Made by a program: the position numbers and the translations under genes. A stretch of DNA of 64,000 nt, taken from Sphingobacteriales bacterium (GTDB lineage: Bacteria > Bacteroidota > Bacteroidia > Chitinophagales > Chitinophagaceae). Below, in pieces: positions 49,279-57,839 of the stretch. Positions within the stretch are counted from its first letter, which is position 1. The number at the start of each line of letters is the position of its first letter. The notes under the pieces are model-generated. The model worked only from the letters and a program-made list of their open reading frames with translations. It was not told where the DNA came from and did no database searches. The stretch lies in NCBI GenBank assembly GCA_016192105.1, contig JACPUV010000003.1:62001-126000 (forward strand), read 5' to 3'.

Positions 49279-50052
49279 TTAGCTGCGACCCTGCATGGCA
49301 GTAAGCATGTTACCGTAAATATTGTTCAGGCGGCCCAGGTTGGTAGCCAGGTGACCGATCTGGTCCTGTACTTTCTTGGCATCGTCTGCGCTGTTCAGCA
49401 TGGCATTCGATGTTTCAGATAATTTACCATAGAAGGAGTTCAGGGCTTTCAGGTGATTGTTGCTTTCCTGTAATTCCAGTTCATAGATGGTATTCAGGGA
49501 TGCCAGGTTCTTGGTCAGTACCTGTATTTGCTCATGGAAAACTTTGGCGCCTTCTGTGGCGGTGTTAAAGGCCCCAACAGAAGAAGCGGCAGAGGTATAA
49601 GCGTCTTTTACCCGGTCCAGGTGGCTGGTTACTTCGCGTGTCTTTGTAGTAAAGTCAGCGGTGGCATTGATCGTATCCCCGATACTGGTCAGGCCGGTAA
49701 CGGTGCTGTTCAGTTGTTTAAAGCCATCACCCAGTCTTTTCATGGTATCCGGTGAAATATCGGCTTCAGCCAGCATTTTGTCCATAGCGCCGAAGGCCGC
49801 CCGGCTTTTTGCACCGGCAATGGAGAACTGCTCTTCGTCATGACCGCCATCCTTTAGAGGAGGATAAACTGCATATAATATACCGTAGATGGAGAAAATG
49901 ATCGCTTCGGTGGTCAACCCGATCCATAACCAGGTATCGGCATCGGAGGCGTGGGTGATTTTCCGGAGCGCCCCCCAGATGACTAATGCTGCACCGAATG
50001 AAACGCCTACGTCTACCCATTTACTTACCTTAGATGGAATTGCTGCTGCCAT
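49279..50052 (-). CDS. gldL: Type IX secretion/gliding motor protein GldL
   Basis: A 257-residue inner-membrane protein: two transmembrane helices (about 14-32 and 41-63) and a long cytoplasmic coiled coil (residues 90-257). It forms the pentameric proton-driven motor with a GldM dimer. From memory of the Flavobacterium protein, its Lys and His in GALFKIIH correspond to GALRKITH here, and the essential membrane Glu to Glu49 in TTEAIIFS; the Tyr near the start of the first helix seems to be Val here. These residue matches should be verified by alignment. The gene starts 112 bases after the gldK stop and an internal hairpin lies in that gap. Confidence 0.95.
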   Translation of the reverse strand: MAAAIPSKVSKWVDVGVSFGAALVIWGALRKITHASDADTWLWIGLTTEAIIFSIYGILYAVYPPLKDGGHDEEQFSIAGAKSRAAFGAMDKMLAEADISPDTMKRLGDGFKQLNSTVTGLTSIGDTINATADFTTKTREVTSHLDRVKDAYTSAASSVGAFNTATEGAKVFHEQIQVLTKNLASLNTIYELELQESNNHLKALNSFYGKLSETSNAMLNSADDAKKVQDQIGHLATNLGRLNNIYGNMLTAMQGRS

Positions 50053-50105
50053 AATTGGATTTTTTAAAAGTGGTTTTTTGATATTATTTACTGAACAGAG
50101 AAAGG

Positions 50106-50135
50106 GAGAGGACAGGTTCGTTTTGCTGTCCTCTC
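50106..50135 (-). other. Perfect hairpin in the gldK-gldL gap
   Basis: GAGAGGACAG and CTGTCCTCTC form a perfect 10-bp stem with a 10-base loop, about 30 bases after the gldK stop. On the leftward transcript no clean T-run follows, so it is more likely a stability or processing element, or a partial terminator, than a full terminator. Confidence 0.65.
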
Positions 50136-50164
50136 AGTATTTTGTTATTTTCTTATCATGTTTA

Positions 50165-51478
50165 TCAGCGACGGCCTTTTTGCGGAGCTGCGGGCAGATC
50201 AATCACACAACGGAACCCGATGTATGATTTCGTGGAATCCTGGTACTCGTAGGTACTGGTACCTGTCTGCAGGTAATACCCCACATCTTTCCAGCTGCCG
50301 CCGCGGATGATTTTACGTTTCATCAGGGGAGGATCATCATCTTTAGCATTCCAGCGGACATCGGGGTTCATATCATGCTGGAAATTGTTGCGGCCTTCGT
50401 AGTAGATTGAGGATGTCCATTCGGCTACGTTACCGGACATGCAGTACAGACCATAATCATTGGGCCAGTAGGCATCGGCACGCACGGTATAGAAACCGCC
50501 GTCTTCCGGGTAGTTACCGCGGCCGGGTTTGAAGTTGGCCATTAAACATCCTTTTTTATTACGCAGGTAATAGTTACCCCAGGGGAACATCGACTGGGAA
50601 CGGCCGCCACGGGCTGCATATTCCCACTGTGCCTCTGTAGGCAGGCGGAAATCTGACTCCTGTGTTCTCTTCTTGGAATCCAGCCAGGCATTCAGGAAAT
50701 GGGTTCTCCACTCACAGAAAGCAGTGGCCTGTTTCCAGTTCACCCCCACCACGGGGTAGTTACCAAAGGCAGGGTGAGAGAAATATCGTTTGGTCATCGG
50801 CTCATTGTAAGAGTACGAGAAGTCGCGGATCCAGCATAAAGTATCCGGGTAAATGGCGACATCCTTCTTTACAATAAAAGTGGAGCGGGCTTTACCGGCA
50901 TTTTCCCTGCGGGCGGCCTCTTTCAGGTCGAACGTCTCTGAATGAAACACGATCTTGGAAGGATCAATTTCTTTTTTTCCAAATACCCGGTCATCCGGGG
51001 GAAGGATGATGTCCGTACTGCTGAGCTGCTCCATGACTTTGGGATCGCCCCATTTCAGGGTCTTCATTTTGGCCCAGTCCACGTTCTCATTGCCGTCTGA
51101 CCCGGTTTTTACATAACCCATCTTACGGGCAACGACTGAGTCACGGACCCAGTACACAAACTGACGGTATTCGTTGTTGGTGATCTCTGTGGCATCCATC
51201 CAGAACCCGCTGATGGAAACGGAACGGTTCCGGGCACTGAATGCATAAGCCGGATCCTCATCGCTGGGACCCATATGGAATGTACCCTGGAGCACATACA
51301 CCATACCGGGGGGCTTTGGAAGCGAATACTTGCTTCCGGGAGCTATTCCGTGCACCTGTCCGTCATTCGGAAGACTTCCGCCTTTGCTGTTTTTCTTACC
51401 TCCCAGTATTCCACAACTGGCGAAAAGAGTCATGCACGCGGTTGCACACAGGGCATAATAAAGGTTTCTCATTTTCAT
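50165..51478 (-). CDS. gldK: Type IX secretion/gliding lipoprotein GldK
   Basis: A 437-residue lipoprotein: signal with lipobox (MTLFASCGILGGKK, Cys near residue 22), followed by a formylglycine-generating-enzyme-like (FGE-sulfatase) domain that has lost catalytic use in this family (GMVYVLQGTFHMGPSDED; FWMDATEITNNEYRQFVYWV; LPTEAQWEYAARGGRSQSMFPWG; IIRGGSWKDVGYYLQTG; GFRCVIDLP). GldK and GldN make the large ring at the outer membrane's inner face. I start at MKMRNLYYALC; the longest frame would add 17 residues with no signal value. It heads the gldKLMN operon; a porP gene, which often precedes gldK, is not found here. Confidence 0.95.
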   Translation of the reverse strand: MKMRNLYYALCATACMTLFASCGILGGKKNSKGGSLPNDGQVHGIAPGSKYSLPKPPGMVYVLQGTFHMGPSDEDPAYAFSARNRSVSISGFWMDATEITNNEYRQFVYWVRDSVVARKMGYVKTGSDGNENVDWAKMKTLKWGDPKVMEQLSSTDIILPPDDRVFGKKEIDPSKIVFHSETFDLKEAARRENAGKARSTFIVKKDVAIYPDTLCWIRDFSYSYNEPMTKRYFSHPAFGNYPVVGVNWKQATAFCEWRTHFLNAWLDSKKRTQESDFRLPTEAQWEYAARGGRSQSMFPWGNYYLRNKKGCLMANFKPGRGNYPEDGGFYTVRADAYWPNDYGLYCMSGNVAEWTSSIYYEGRNNFQHDMNPDVRWNAKDDDPPLMKRKIIRGGSWKDVGYYLQTGTSTYEYQDSTKSYIGFRCVIDLPAAPQKGRR

Positions 51479-51497
51479 ACACTTAAAGGGTATTGGG

Positions 51498-51531
51498 CAA
51501 ATATAATGTTTAGTACTGTTCTCCGGCACAA
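51498..51531 (-). promoter_or_regulatory. Promoter of the gldKLMN operon
   Basis: On the minus strand TATATTTG (51498-51505) is a full TAnnTTTG match, with TTG (51529-51531) 23 bases upstream. The gldK ATG is 19 bases after the -7 box. Confidence 0.6.
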
Positions 51532-51626
51532 GGTTATAATTTATTTCTTAAAATACAAACCGTAAAAATCACGGTAAATTTTCTAACGGACACCAGCCTT
51601 GTTTTATTGTATTAACTAAAAATTAA

Positions 51627-53693
51627 TTACTGTTTTTGCCCCCTGTTTATCAGGGAGATAAGCTCATCTGCGGAAAATACGGGAGCCAGGCAAGTGTTAT
51701 TACGGCAGAGGTATATTGTGGGTCTCCCCAACCCTTTTTTTTGATCCAGCAAGGGTATCCCCGTTACCTGTTTTTCCGGGCTCAGAAACACTTTGTTCGG
51801 GATATACCTCTTCAGGATATCGGCCCGGGTGGGCAAAAGGTTGTCCCCCGCCAGTACGATTTCGTTGGTACCCTTTACCTGCTCCTGCAGCAACATGGCC
51901 CAAACACCAAAAGAACCGGGATACCGGGTAATAGCATTCCCCAAACGGAGGACCATTTCCCTGCTCCTTTCCACCCAATCCTTCACATCTAATAAAATTC
52001 CTACTTGATAAAGGTTTGCCGCCATTACCGCATTTCCCGAAGGAAGGGCCCCGTCATACACTTCCTGCTTCCTTACGATCACATCTTCCTGCCCTTCCGG
52101 TGTATAAAAGAAGAACGGAGTTCCCTCCCCGCTAAAATCATCCACTACCTGCCGGCAAATTTCCCTTGCTTTTTCCAGCCAGTCCGGATCTCCGGTTATT
52201 TCCTGCAGTTTCAGCAGGGCCTGGATCAGGAAAGCCAGGTCATCCAGAAAGGCGGGATAGCGGGCTTTGCCATTCTTCCAGGTATGATGATACCGTCCGC
52301 CGGCACCGGCAAATGCAGTTAAAAGAAACTCCATATTCCGGACGGCCAGCTGCAGGTATGCCGGTTGTCCGCTGGCTTCAAAGGCGTTGGAGATGGCCGT
52401 GTTCATTAAAGCGTTCCAGCCCAGGATAATTTTATCATCCAGTTGGGGCCGTACCCGTTTGTTCCTTGCTTCCAGCAAGCGGGACCTGCCCTGTTTCAGC
52501 AATTCTTTTAGCCGGGCCGGGTCTGTTTTTCTTTCCGCTGCAAATTCGCCTGTTGGCTTTTTTACCCAAAGTATGTTGGTATGCTCCCAGTTTCCCCCGG
52601 GTTTTATATCATAAAAATCGGAAAACAGGGAAGCTTCCGCTCCCAGCAATTTTTCTATTTCTTCCAGGCTCCAGGTGTAAAACTTCCCTTCCACACCCTC
52701 ACTGTCTGCATCGAGCGCGGAATAAAATCCACCGGCGGGATGCATCAATTCTCTTTGAACAAAAGCCATTGTTTCTTCAATGACGTCAAGCTGCCATTCC
52801 TGCCCGGTTAACTGGCAGGCTTCACTGAAAGCGGAAACCAGCAGGGCGTTGTCATAAAGCATCTTTTCAAAATGCGGGGCCAGCCATTCCGTATCCGTGG
52901 AGTAACGGGCAAAGCCGCCGCCCACCTGGTCATAGATTCCCCCTGCCGCCATTTTTTCCAGTGATAAAAGGGCCTGGGTCAGGGCTTCCCCGTCACCCGT
53001 AAAATAATGATACCGCAATAAGAACCGGATGGAGAATGTCTGCGGGAATTTAGGAGCTTTCCCAAAACCGCCCCATTGCCGGTCAGCGGTTTTCATCAGT
53101 TGCACAAAACAGTCCTTTACTTTCTGTTCGCTGAATAACTGATTCGTTTCATCCGGCGCCTGCATCCCGAAAGAGTTGGACATTTTTAAATGTCCAGTCA
53201 GGTTCTCTGCCTGTGCATCAATTTCATGCCTTCTTTCCCTGAAAGCCTGTATTACACCATACAATGTTTCCTGCCAGGAAGGCCGGTTATGCGCCCGCTT
53301 TGGAGGAAAATAAGTACCGCCGTAAAAGGGCCGGGTATCCGGGGTCAGGAATACATTCAGGGGCCATCCCCCGCTGCCGGTCATGGCCTGTACCGCATCC
53401 ATATAAATATGATCCAGGTCCGGTCTTTCCTCCCGGTCGATCTTGATATTGATGAAATGCTCATTCATGATACGGGCGGTCGCTTCATCCTCAAAACTCT
53501 CCCGCTCCATCACATGGCACCAGTGACAGGCCGCATAGCCAATGCTGACCAGGATAGGTTTATCCTCCTGCCGGGCCCGCTCAAGGGCTTCGGTTCCCCA
53601 GGGATACCAGTCCACCGGGTTGTGGGCATGCTGCAAGAGGTAAGGGCTGCTTTCCCCGGCCAGCCGGTTGGAGAATGGCTGTTTCATTGTCAT
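51627..53693 (-). CDS. DUF255 thioredoxin-fold protein (YyaL/spermatogenesis-associated protein 20 family)
   Basis: A 688-residue cytoplasmic protein. Residues 1-170 form the DUF255 thioredoxin-like domain ([55 protein letters not shown]), with the CHWC motif replacing the usual thioredoxin CGPC. The rest (about 200-680) is an alpha/alpha-toroid with the look of six-hairpin glycosidases ([35 protein letters not shown]). The family is found in all kingdoms and its activity is unknown. The length is normal. It stands upstream of no partner gene: gldK follows it at a distance, on the same strand but with its own promoter. M1 or M3 could be the start. Confidence 0.92.
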   Translation of the reverse strand: MTMKQPFSNRLAGESSPYLLQHAHNPVDWYPWGTEALERARQEDKPILVSIGYAACHWCHVMERESFEDEATARIMNEHFINIKIDREERPDLDHIYMDAVQAMTGSGGWPLNVFLTPDTRPFYGGTYFPPKRAHNRPSWQETLYGVIQAFRERRHEIDAQAENLTGHLKMSNSFGMQAPDETNQLFSEQKVKDCFVQLMKTADRQWGGFGKAPKFPQTFSIRFLLRYHYFTGDGEALTQALLSLEKMAAGGIYDQVGGGFARYSTDTEWLAPHFEKMLYDNALLVSAFSEACQLTGQEWQLDVIEETMAFVQRELMHPAGGFYSALDADSEGVEGKFYTWSLEEIEKLLGAEASLFSDFYDIKPGGNWEHTNILWVKKPTGEFAAERKTDPARLKELLKQGRSRLLEARNKRVRPQLDDKIILGWNALMNTAISNAFEASGQPAYLQLAVRNMEFLLTAFAGAGGRYHHTWKNGKARYPAFLDDLAFLIQALLKLQEITGDPDWLEKAREICRQVVDDFSGEGTPFFFYTPEGQEDVIVRKQEVYDGALPSGNAVMAANLYQVGILLDVKDWVERSREMVLRLGNAITRYPGSFGVWAMLLQEQVKGTNEIVLAGDNLLPTRADILKRYIPNKVFLSPEKQVTGIPLLDQKKGLGRPTIYLCRNNTCLAPVFSADELISLINRGQKQ

Positions 53694-53906
53694 GTTACGA
53701 AGTTCCGGTTTTTTATCCAGGGAGGCCCTTGGTAGCTAAAGGATTCAATGTTTTCGCCTTACAAAATTCCCCATTGATCCGTGCAAAAAAATGCCTGGCA
53801 GGCAGGTGGCTGCGCCGCTATCTTTCACCACATAGACAAAGAGATGGATAAGAGAAAAGAAATAGCCGGCCCGTTGGGGAAACAAAAAAATCCGGCCTGT
53901 AGTTTT

Positions 53907-54713
53907 TTATTTCTTCTTCTTTGCGAAAGAAAGGAACTGATCGAGGGCGGCTACCATACTCGGTGTCTGCGGCTGGGGGGCTTTGATTTCCAGTTGCAGG
54001 CCCTTTTCCTCGATTGCCCGGAAAGTATTATTGCCAAAGGCGCCGAGCACCGTACCGTTTTGCTTGAATTTGGGAAGGTTGTCAAACAAACTCTTAACGC
54101 CACTGGGTGTAAAGAAACAGATCACATCATATTCGGTCCGGGTCAGGATCTCTTTTACATCACTGCTGACACTCCGGTACATGAAAGCGAGGTTGAACTC
54201 ACAGTTATTGGTCTTGAGCCAGTTTACTATTTCATTATCCTGCTGGTTCTCCGAACATACATACAGGAACTTTTCGTTGGCTTTGTGCTTGCTGATGACG
54301 TCAAACATGCTCTTGTTGGTACCGTCGGCCCCGTAGAACACTTTTCTTTTCCGGTAGAGAATGAATTTCTGCAGGTAAAGGGCCACCGCTTCGGTAATGC
54401 AGAAATACTTGGTATCCTGGGAAACGCTGACTTTCATTTCCTCGCACATCCGGAAGAAATGATCGATGGCATTGCGACTGGTGAAAATGATCCCTGTAAA
54501 ATGCTGTATTTCTATTTTCTGTTTGCGGAAATCCCGGGCAGGAATCCCTTCCAGGCGGATAAAAGGATGAAAATCCAGCTGAATACTGTATTTCCGGGCC
54601 AATTCAAAATAGGGAGACTTTTCGCTTTCAGGCCTCGGTTGGGTAATCAGAATTTTCTGTATGGCTTTGGCCTGTGAACCGGCCTTTTTAACCCCATTTA
54701 TACTCATGTTCAA
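53907..54713 (-). CDS. hemD: Uroporphyrinogen-III synthase
   Basis: A 268-residue enzyme of the HemD family, which closes linear hydroxymethylbilane to uroporphyrinogen III in haem synthesis. The family is poorly conserved; its two-domain form can be seen in AIQKILITQPRPESEKSPYFELARKYSIQLDFHPFIRLEGI, FTGIIFTSRNAIDHFF, TKYFCITEAVALYLQK, EKFLYVCSENQQDN, YDVICFFTPSGVKSLFDNLP and VLGAFGNNTFRAIEEKG. The last residues, FAKKKK, are rich in Lys. It is 31 bases upstream of the DUF4271 stop. A TAACTTTG promoter box is nearby, so it is transcribed separately. In Bacteroidota hemD and DUF4271 genes are often adjacent. Confidence 0.9.
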   Translation of the reverse strand: MNMSINGVKKAGSQAKAIQKILITQPRPESEKSPYFELARKYSIQLDFHPFIRLEGIPARDFRKQKIEIQHFTGIIFTSRNAIDHFFRMCEEMKVSVSQDTKYFCITEAVALYLQKFILYRKRKVFYGADGTNKSMFDVISKHKANEKFLYVCSENQQDNEIVNWLKTNNCEFNLAFMYRSVSSDVKEILTRTEYDVICFFTPSGVKSLFDNLPKFKQNGTVLGAFGNNTFRAIEEKGLQLEIKAPQPQTPSMVAALDQFLSFAKKKK

Positions 54714-54730
54714 TCGGCTAAAGTTGGGTG

Positions 54731-54738
54731 CAAAGTTA
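54731..54738 (-). promoter_or_regulatory. -7 promoter box of hemD
   Basis: TAACTTTG (minus strand) matches TAnnTTTG exactly and lies 17 bases before the ATG at 54711-54713. A TTG about 24 bases further upstream could be the -33 element, though the spacing is a little long. Confidence 0.55.
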
Positions 54739-54744
54739 ATAAAT

Positions 54745-55728
54745 TTAGCTGAAATAGACTAACAAAGCCTTGTAAACCAGTAATAGGGGGGCAATTTCAA
54801 AGGCCAGGAAGTACAAAAAGAAATGAAAAGGACTGACTTTGACCTGATTACGGACAATCGTATAAGTAAGGAAGAGCCGGTAAATCAGCAATACCCCCAC
54901 CAGGCACCAGGACAGGGTAAGTCCGATTGTATAGATATTTCCGGAGGAAAAAGCCAGTACCAGTAAAAATGGGAGCAATAAGATCCCGATCATTTTATTG
55001 ATAATAAAGACGATAAAAATATACGAGTTGGCCGCTCCCTTCATGTTGAATACCCAGCCGGAGATTTTCAGCCCGATGAACTTGATAAAATATGCCCCCG
55101 CCAGTCCCCCGGTGCAATAAAGCAGCAGTGCCCAGAAATTGCCGGCCGGATTGAGTCCGAAATGCTCCAGCAGGAAGCTGCAGTAAAACCCGGCACTGAC
55201 TGTAAAAAAGCCATTCAGTAAGATGGAGGGAACGGGAGACTGCATCAGTTGCTCGCTGATCTGCCTTTCCTTTAAAGTGGTCCGGAAAAATAAACGGAAT
55301 AGGTCATTGAAATACTTGGGAAAGGCCCTCCGGAGCAGGGCGAACAGGATGACCAGCAGGATCAGGCTGTAAAAAAGCCATTCCTTACCGTGTGACTGGC
55401 GCGGTTCTCCCTCGCTAAGCGGTACTACTGCCGGCAACCGGACTGGTTTTAAATGAAATCCGAAATAGGGATGATGTTCCAGTATCTGCCACAGTATCGA
55501 TTGAACCGGGAAACGGTCCGGGGGATTCAATACCCAGCCTGTATCAAAAAGCGGTCGTTTCGAAACGTCCAATACGGCGGGAACGGAAACGATGTTGCCC
55601 GCAACCGGTATCGAATCCCCTTGTACCAGGCTGTCCGCGGTACCGCTAACCGAATCGGCAGGTAACTGGGCTGCTGTAAAGTTTGCCAGGGAGATCAGGA
55701 GAACCAATAAACAGGGAAATTGCTTCAA
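54745..55728 (-). CDS. DUF4271 family membrane protein
   Basis: A 327-residue protein with a signal peptide (residues 1-20), a polar periplasmic stretch of about 95 residues, and a C-terminal half with about seven transmembrane helices (LFYSLILLVILFALL; YIFIVFIINKMIGILLLPFLLVL; FHFFLYFLAFEIAPLLLVYKALLVYFS). It belongs to the DUF4271 family of Bacteroidota, which has no known function but is usually next to hemD, as here. The start is a TTG at 55728 that gives a perfect signal peptide; no ATG is available before it. A TATTTTTG box lies 17 bases upstream of the start. Confidence 0.85.
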   Translation of the reverse strand: MKQFPCLLVLLISLANFTAAQLPADSVSGTADSLVQGDSIPVAGNIVSVPAVLDVSKRPLFDTGWVLNPPDRFPVQSILWQILEHHPYFGFHLKPVRLPAVVPLSEGEPRQSHGKEWLFYSLILLVILFALLRRAFPKYFNDLFRLFFRTTLKERQISEQLMQSPVPSILLNGFFTVSAGFYCSFLLEHFGLNPAGNFWALLLYCTGGLAGAYFIKFIGLKISGWVFNMKGAANSYIFIVFIINKMIGILLLPFLLVLAFSSGNIYTIGLTLSWCLVGVLLIYRLFLTYTIVRNQVKVSPFHFFLYFLAFEIAPLLLVYKALLVYFS

Positions 55729-55745
55729 GTAAAATTGTTATGCTG

Positions 55746-55753
55746 CAAAAATA
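55746..55753 (-). promoter_or_regulatory. -7 promoter box of the DUF4271 gene
   Basis: TATTTTTG (minus strand) is an exact TAnnTTTG match, 17 bases before the TTG start codon. No -33 TTG at standard spacing is evident. Confidence 0.5.
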
Positions 55754-55843
55754 GCAGGGCTGTATCAAAAAGTGGGAGCAGGCTTTATTTATTCGCAAAA
55801 GAGTTGCAGTAGGTGCCTTTTTTCATGGTAGTAAAATCAGAAG

Positions 55844-55955
55844 GGTTGAGGGTTGGGAGTTGAGGGGTTGAGGGTTGGGGGTTGAGGGTTGAGGGTTGAG
55901 GGTTTGGAGTTGAGGGGTTGAGAGTTGAAGGTTGAGGGTTGAGGGGTTGGGGTGG
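55844..55955 (-). repeat. Degenerate heptamer array (GTTGAGG-type units)
   Basis: About 15 consecutive seven-base units (GGTTGAG, GGTTGGG, AGTTGAG, with a few eight-base units). Read on the minus strand these are CTCAACC words, the same word as in the array at 21912-22058. It fills the gap between the Omp85-family stop and the DUF4271 start. Confidence 0.9.
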
Positions 55956-55966
55956 ATTTAAAAAAA

Positions 55967-57772
55967 TCAGAAGTAATTCACAAACCCAAAATGGATCTTG
56001 GATTGCCGCAGGTTCAGTTCCGAATCATTCCTTTTGCCTACTGCCCAGGCCAGGTTAAATATCCCGGCCTTTGTTTCAAAAGCCAGCCCGAGCCCGGTGC
56101 CGAAATAGGTATAGCTGACCCCGGCATTGAATCCGTTGTTCCGCCCCCAGCCGCCATCTGCCAGCACATAGAAATAGGAATTGGGACCCACGAGGTACCG
56201 GTATTCAGCCGTGGCGATGGCAAACCGGGAAAGATACTGGCTCTCTTCATCAAATCCCCGTAATAACCTGTATCCCCCTAACTGGAACAGTTCATTTTTA
56301 AATATGGTAGCGCTCTCAAATAATCCGGCATTCAGCATCGTTTTTACCGTGCTCCTCTTATTCCGCATCGGAAAATATTTTGCCGCCATTACCCGGACGC
56401 GGAACTGGTAGGTCTTGAGTTTTACCGTATCATACAAGCGGTCAAAATCGAAACCCGGGTCGGCAGGGTCTTTCAGGCTGAGGATACTGTTGTTCTTTTT
56501 GAGTTTCTTCGTGCCCGCCGATGTGATGATATGAAATTCATTTCCCTTTCGCGGGTTGAGCCGGTAATTGGTGCTGTTCAGTTCGTAATCCAGTCCCACA
56601 TTGAAAGAACTCAGATCACCCACATCCGGCAACCTGCGGTAATTCACCACGAAGGCGGAATCGATCCCTCCCCCGCTTACCAGGGTCTGGAACCGCTGTA
56701 TAAACAATTTGCCCGACTGGTTTTTGCTGAGCACATATTGTGCGCCGAGTTGTAAGTTCACATTCACATAACTGCTGTCCTTCCGCAACATGTCAAAAGA
56801 AAAATCGAGCCCCGTAGCCGACTGAAAAAGATAGGGCTGCTGGTAAAGAATATTCAACCGGGGTGATTTCACCTGCAACTGTTGCCAGTTCAGCCCGATG
56901 GTTTCCCCCGCACCCAGTGCATTGCGCAACAGGATATTCGCTTCACCCGTCAGCAGCAGTTTTTTGGAGGAGAGCTGATCATTGTTGGGCAGGAACCCGA
57001 TCAGTGCATTGACCTGGCTGCTTTTCTTTTGTTTCAGGTAGAGGTTCAGCACAGAACCGGTACCCAGCATGGTAATATCAAACGGTCTTTCTTCTTCCAC
57101 ATAGGTCAGTTCCCTTATTTTCTGGTTAATCCGCAGCAGCTTTTCCCGGTTGTACCGGGTTCCGTTTGGGAGATTGAGGTAACGCTGGAGGTAGCTGTTT
57201 GAAATTTTTGCATTGCCATAGACACGGATGCTGTCGATCTTATAAAGAGGGCCCCGGTCAACTTTTAATAAGCCGGAAACCCGGTCTTCATCCATTTGCA
57301 GGCTGTCGAGATAGATCCGGGCAAAGGGATAGCCGTTATTTTCAAGGTAAGTAAGGAATTTTTCCTGCCAGCCCTGCAGCTCCGGAAAATCCATCGGTTT
57401 GCCTGTAAATGTTTTCTCCCGCCAGCCCACAGCTTCCAGCAGGGAGGGTTCGACCGTACGGGCATCCAGGCGGGCCCATTGGTATTTTTCGCCCGCGAAA
57501 AGAACCAGGTAGGCGGATAAAGTATCAAATCGGACCGTATCAACCGAAGCGGTCACATATCCTTTTGCCTGCATCCGGGCCGGTAATTTGCTGACGTACC
57601 CGATACAGGCTGTGCGGGAAGAAAAACCGGCGGGTATCCCGATCTCGGTTACCAGGGCCGCACTGTCTTTATCGGCCACACGGATGTGTAACCCATACTG
57701 GTCCTGGGCCGATGTATAAATACTCAGCAACAAGACAGGCAGTACCGATATTTGCAGTCTGAATTTTCGCAT
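55967..57772 (-). CDS. Omp85-family outer-membrane protein (BamA/TamA-like)
   Basis: A 601-residue protein with a signal peptide (1-22), two or three POTRA-like domains (about 25-230; FLTYLENNGYPFARIYLDSLQ and KIDSIRVYGNAKISNSYLQRYL show the pattern) and a C-terminal 16-strand barrel (about 250-601). The Omp85 motif RGF in loop 6 appears in FQLGGYRLLRGFDEESQYLSRFAIATAEYRYLV, and the protein ends in an aromatic residue (HFGFVNYF), as barrels do. It is shorter than BamA, so it more likely resembles TamA or a single-purpose exporter. It is divergent from hemW and has no gene partner in the window. Confidence 0.88.
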   Translation of the reverse strand: MRKFRLQISVLPVLLLSIYTSAQDQYGLHIRVADKDSAALVTEIGIPAGFSSRTACIGYVSKLPARMQAKGYVTASVDTVRFDTLSAYLVLFAGEKYQWARLDARTVEPSLLEAVGWREKTFTGKPMDFPELQGWQEKFLTYLENNGYPFARIYLDSLQMDEDRVSGLLKVDRGPLYKIDSIRVYGNAKISNSYLQRYLNLPNGTRYNREKLLRINQKIRELTYVEEERPFDITMLGTGSVLNLYLKQKKSSQVNALIGFLPNNDQLSSKKLLLTGEANILLRNALGAGETIGLNWQQLQVKSPRLNILYQQPYLFQSATGLDFSFDMLRKDSSYVNVNLQLGAQYVLSKNQSGKLFIQRFQTLVSGGGIDSAFVVNYRRLPDVGDLSSFNVGLDYELNSTNYRLNPRKGNEFHIITSAGTKKLKKNNSILSLKDPADPGFDFDRLYDTVKLKTYQFRVRVMAAKYFPMRNKRSTVKTMLNAGLFESATIFKNELFQLGGYRLLRGFDEESQYLSRFAIATAEYRYLVGPNSYFYVLADGGWGRNNGFNAGVSYTYFGTGLGLAFETKAGIFNLAWAVGKRNDSELNLRQSKIHFGFVNYF

Positions 57773-57839
57773 GCGGCTTTTCAGCGGGTTCCGTATCCTG
57801 GACGGGAAAGGCTAAATTATTCATTAAATAACAAAAAAC

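Noticed and set aside
53781..54677. Open frame of 298 codons opposite hemD
   Set aside because: Antisense shadow; no family features, while hemD has synthase-type blocks and a good promoter box.
2165..55955. The heptamer arrays as CRISPR arrays or as phage/transposon ends
   Set aside because: The units are seven bases without spacers, no cas genes or transposases are present, and the arrays lack a fixed repeat.
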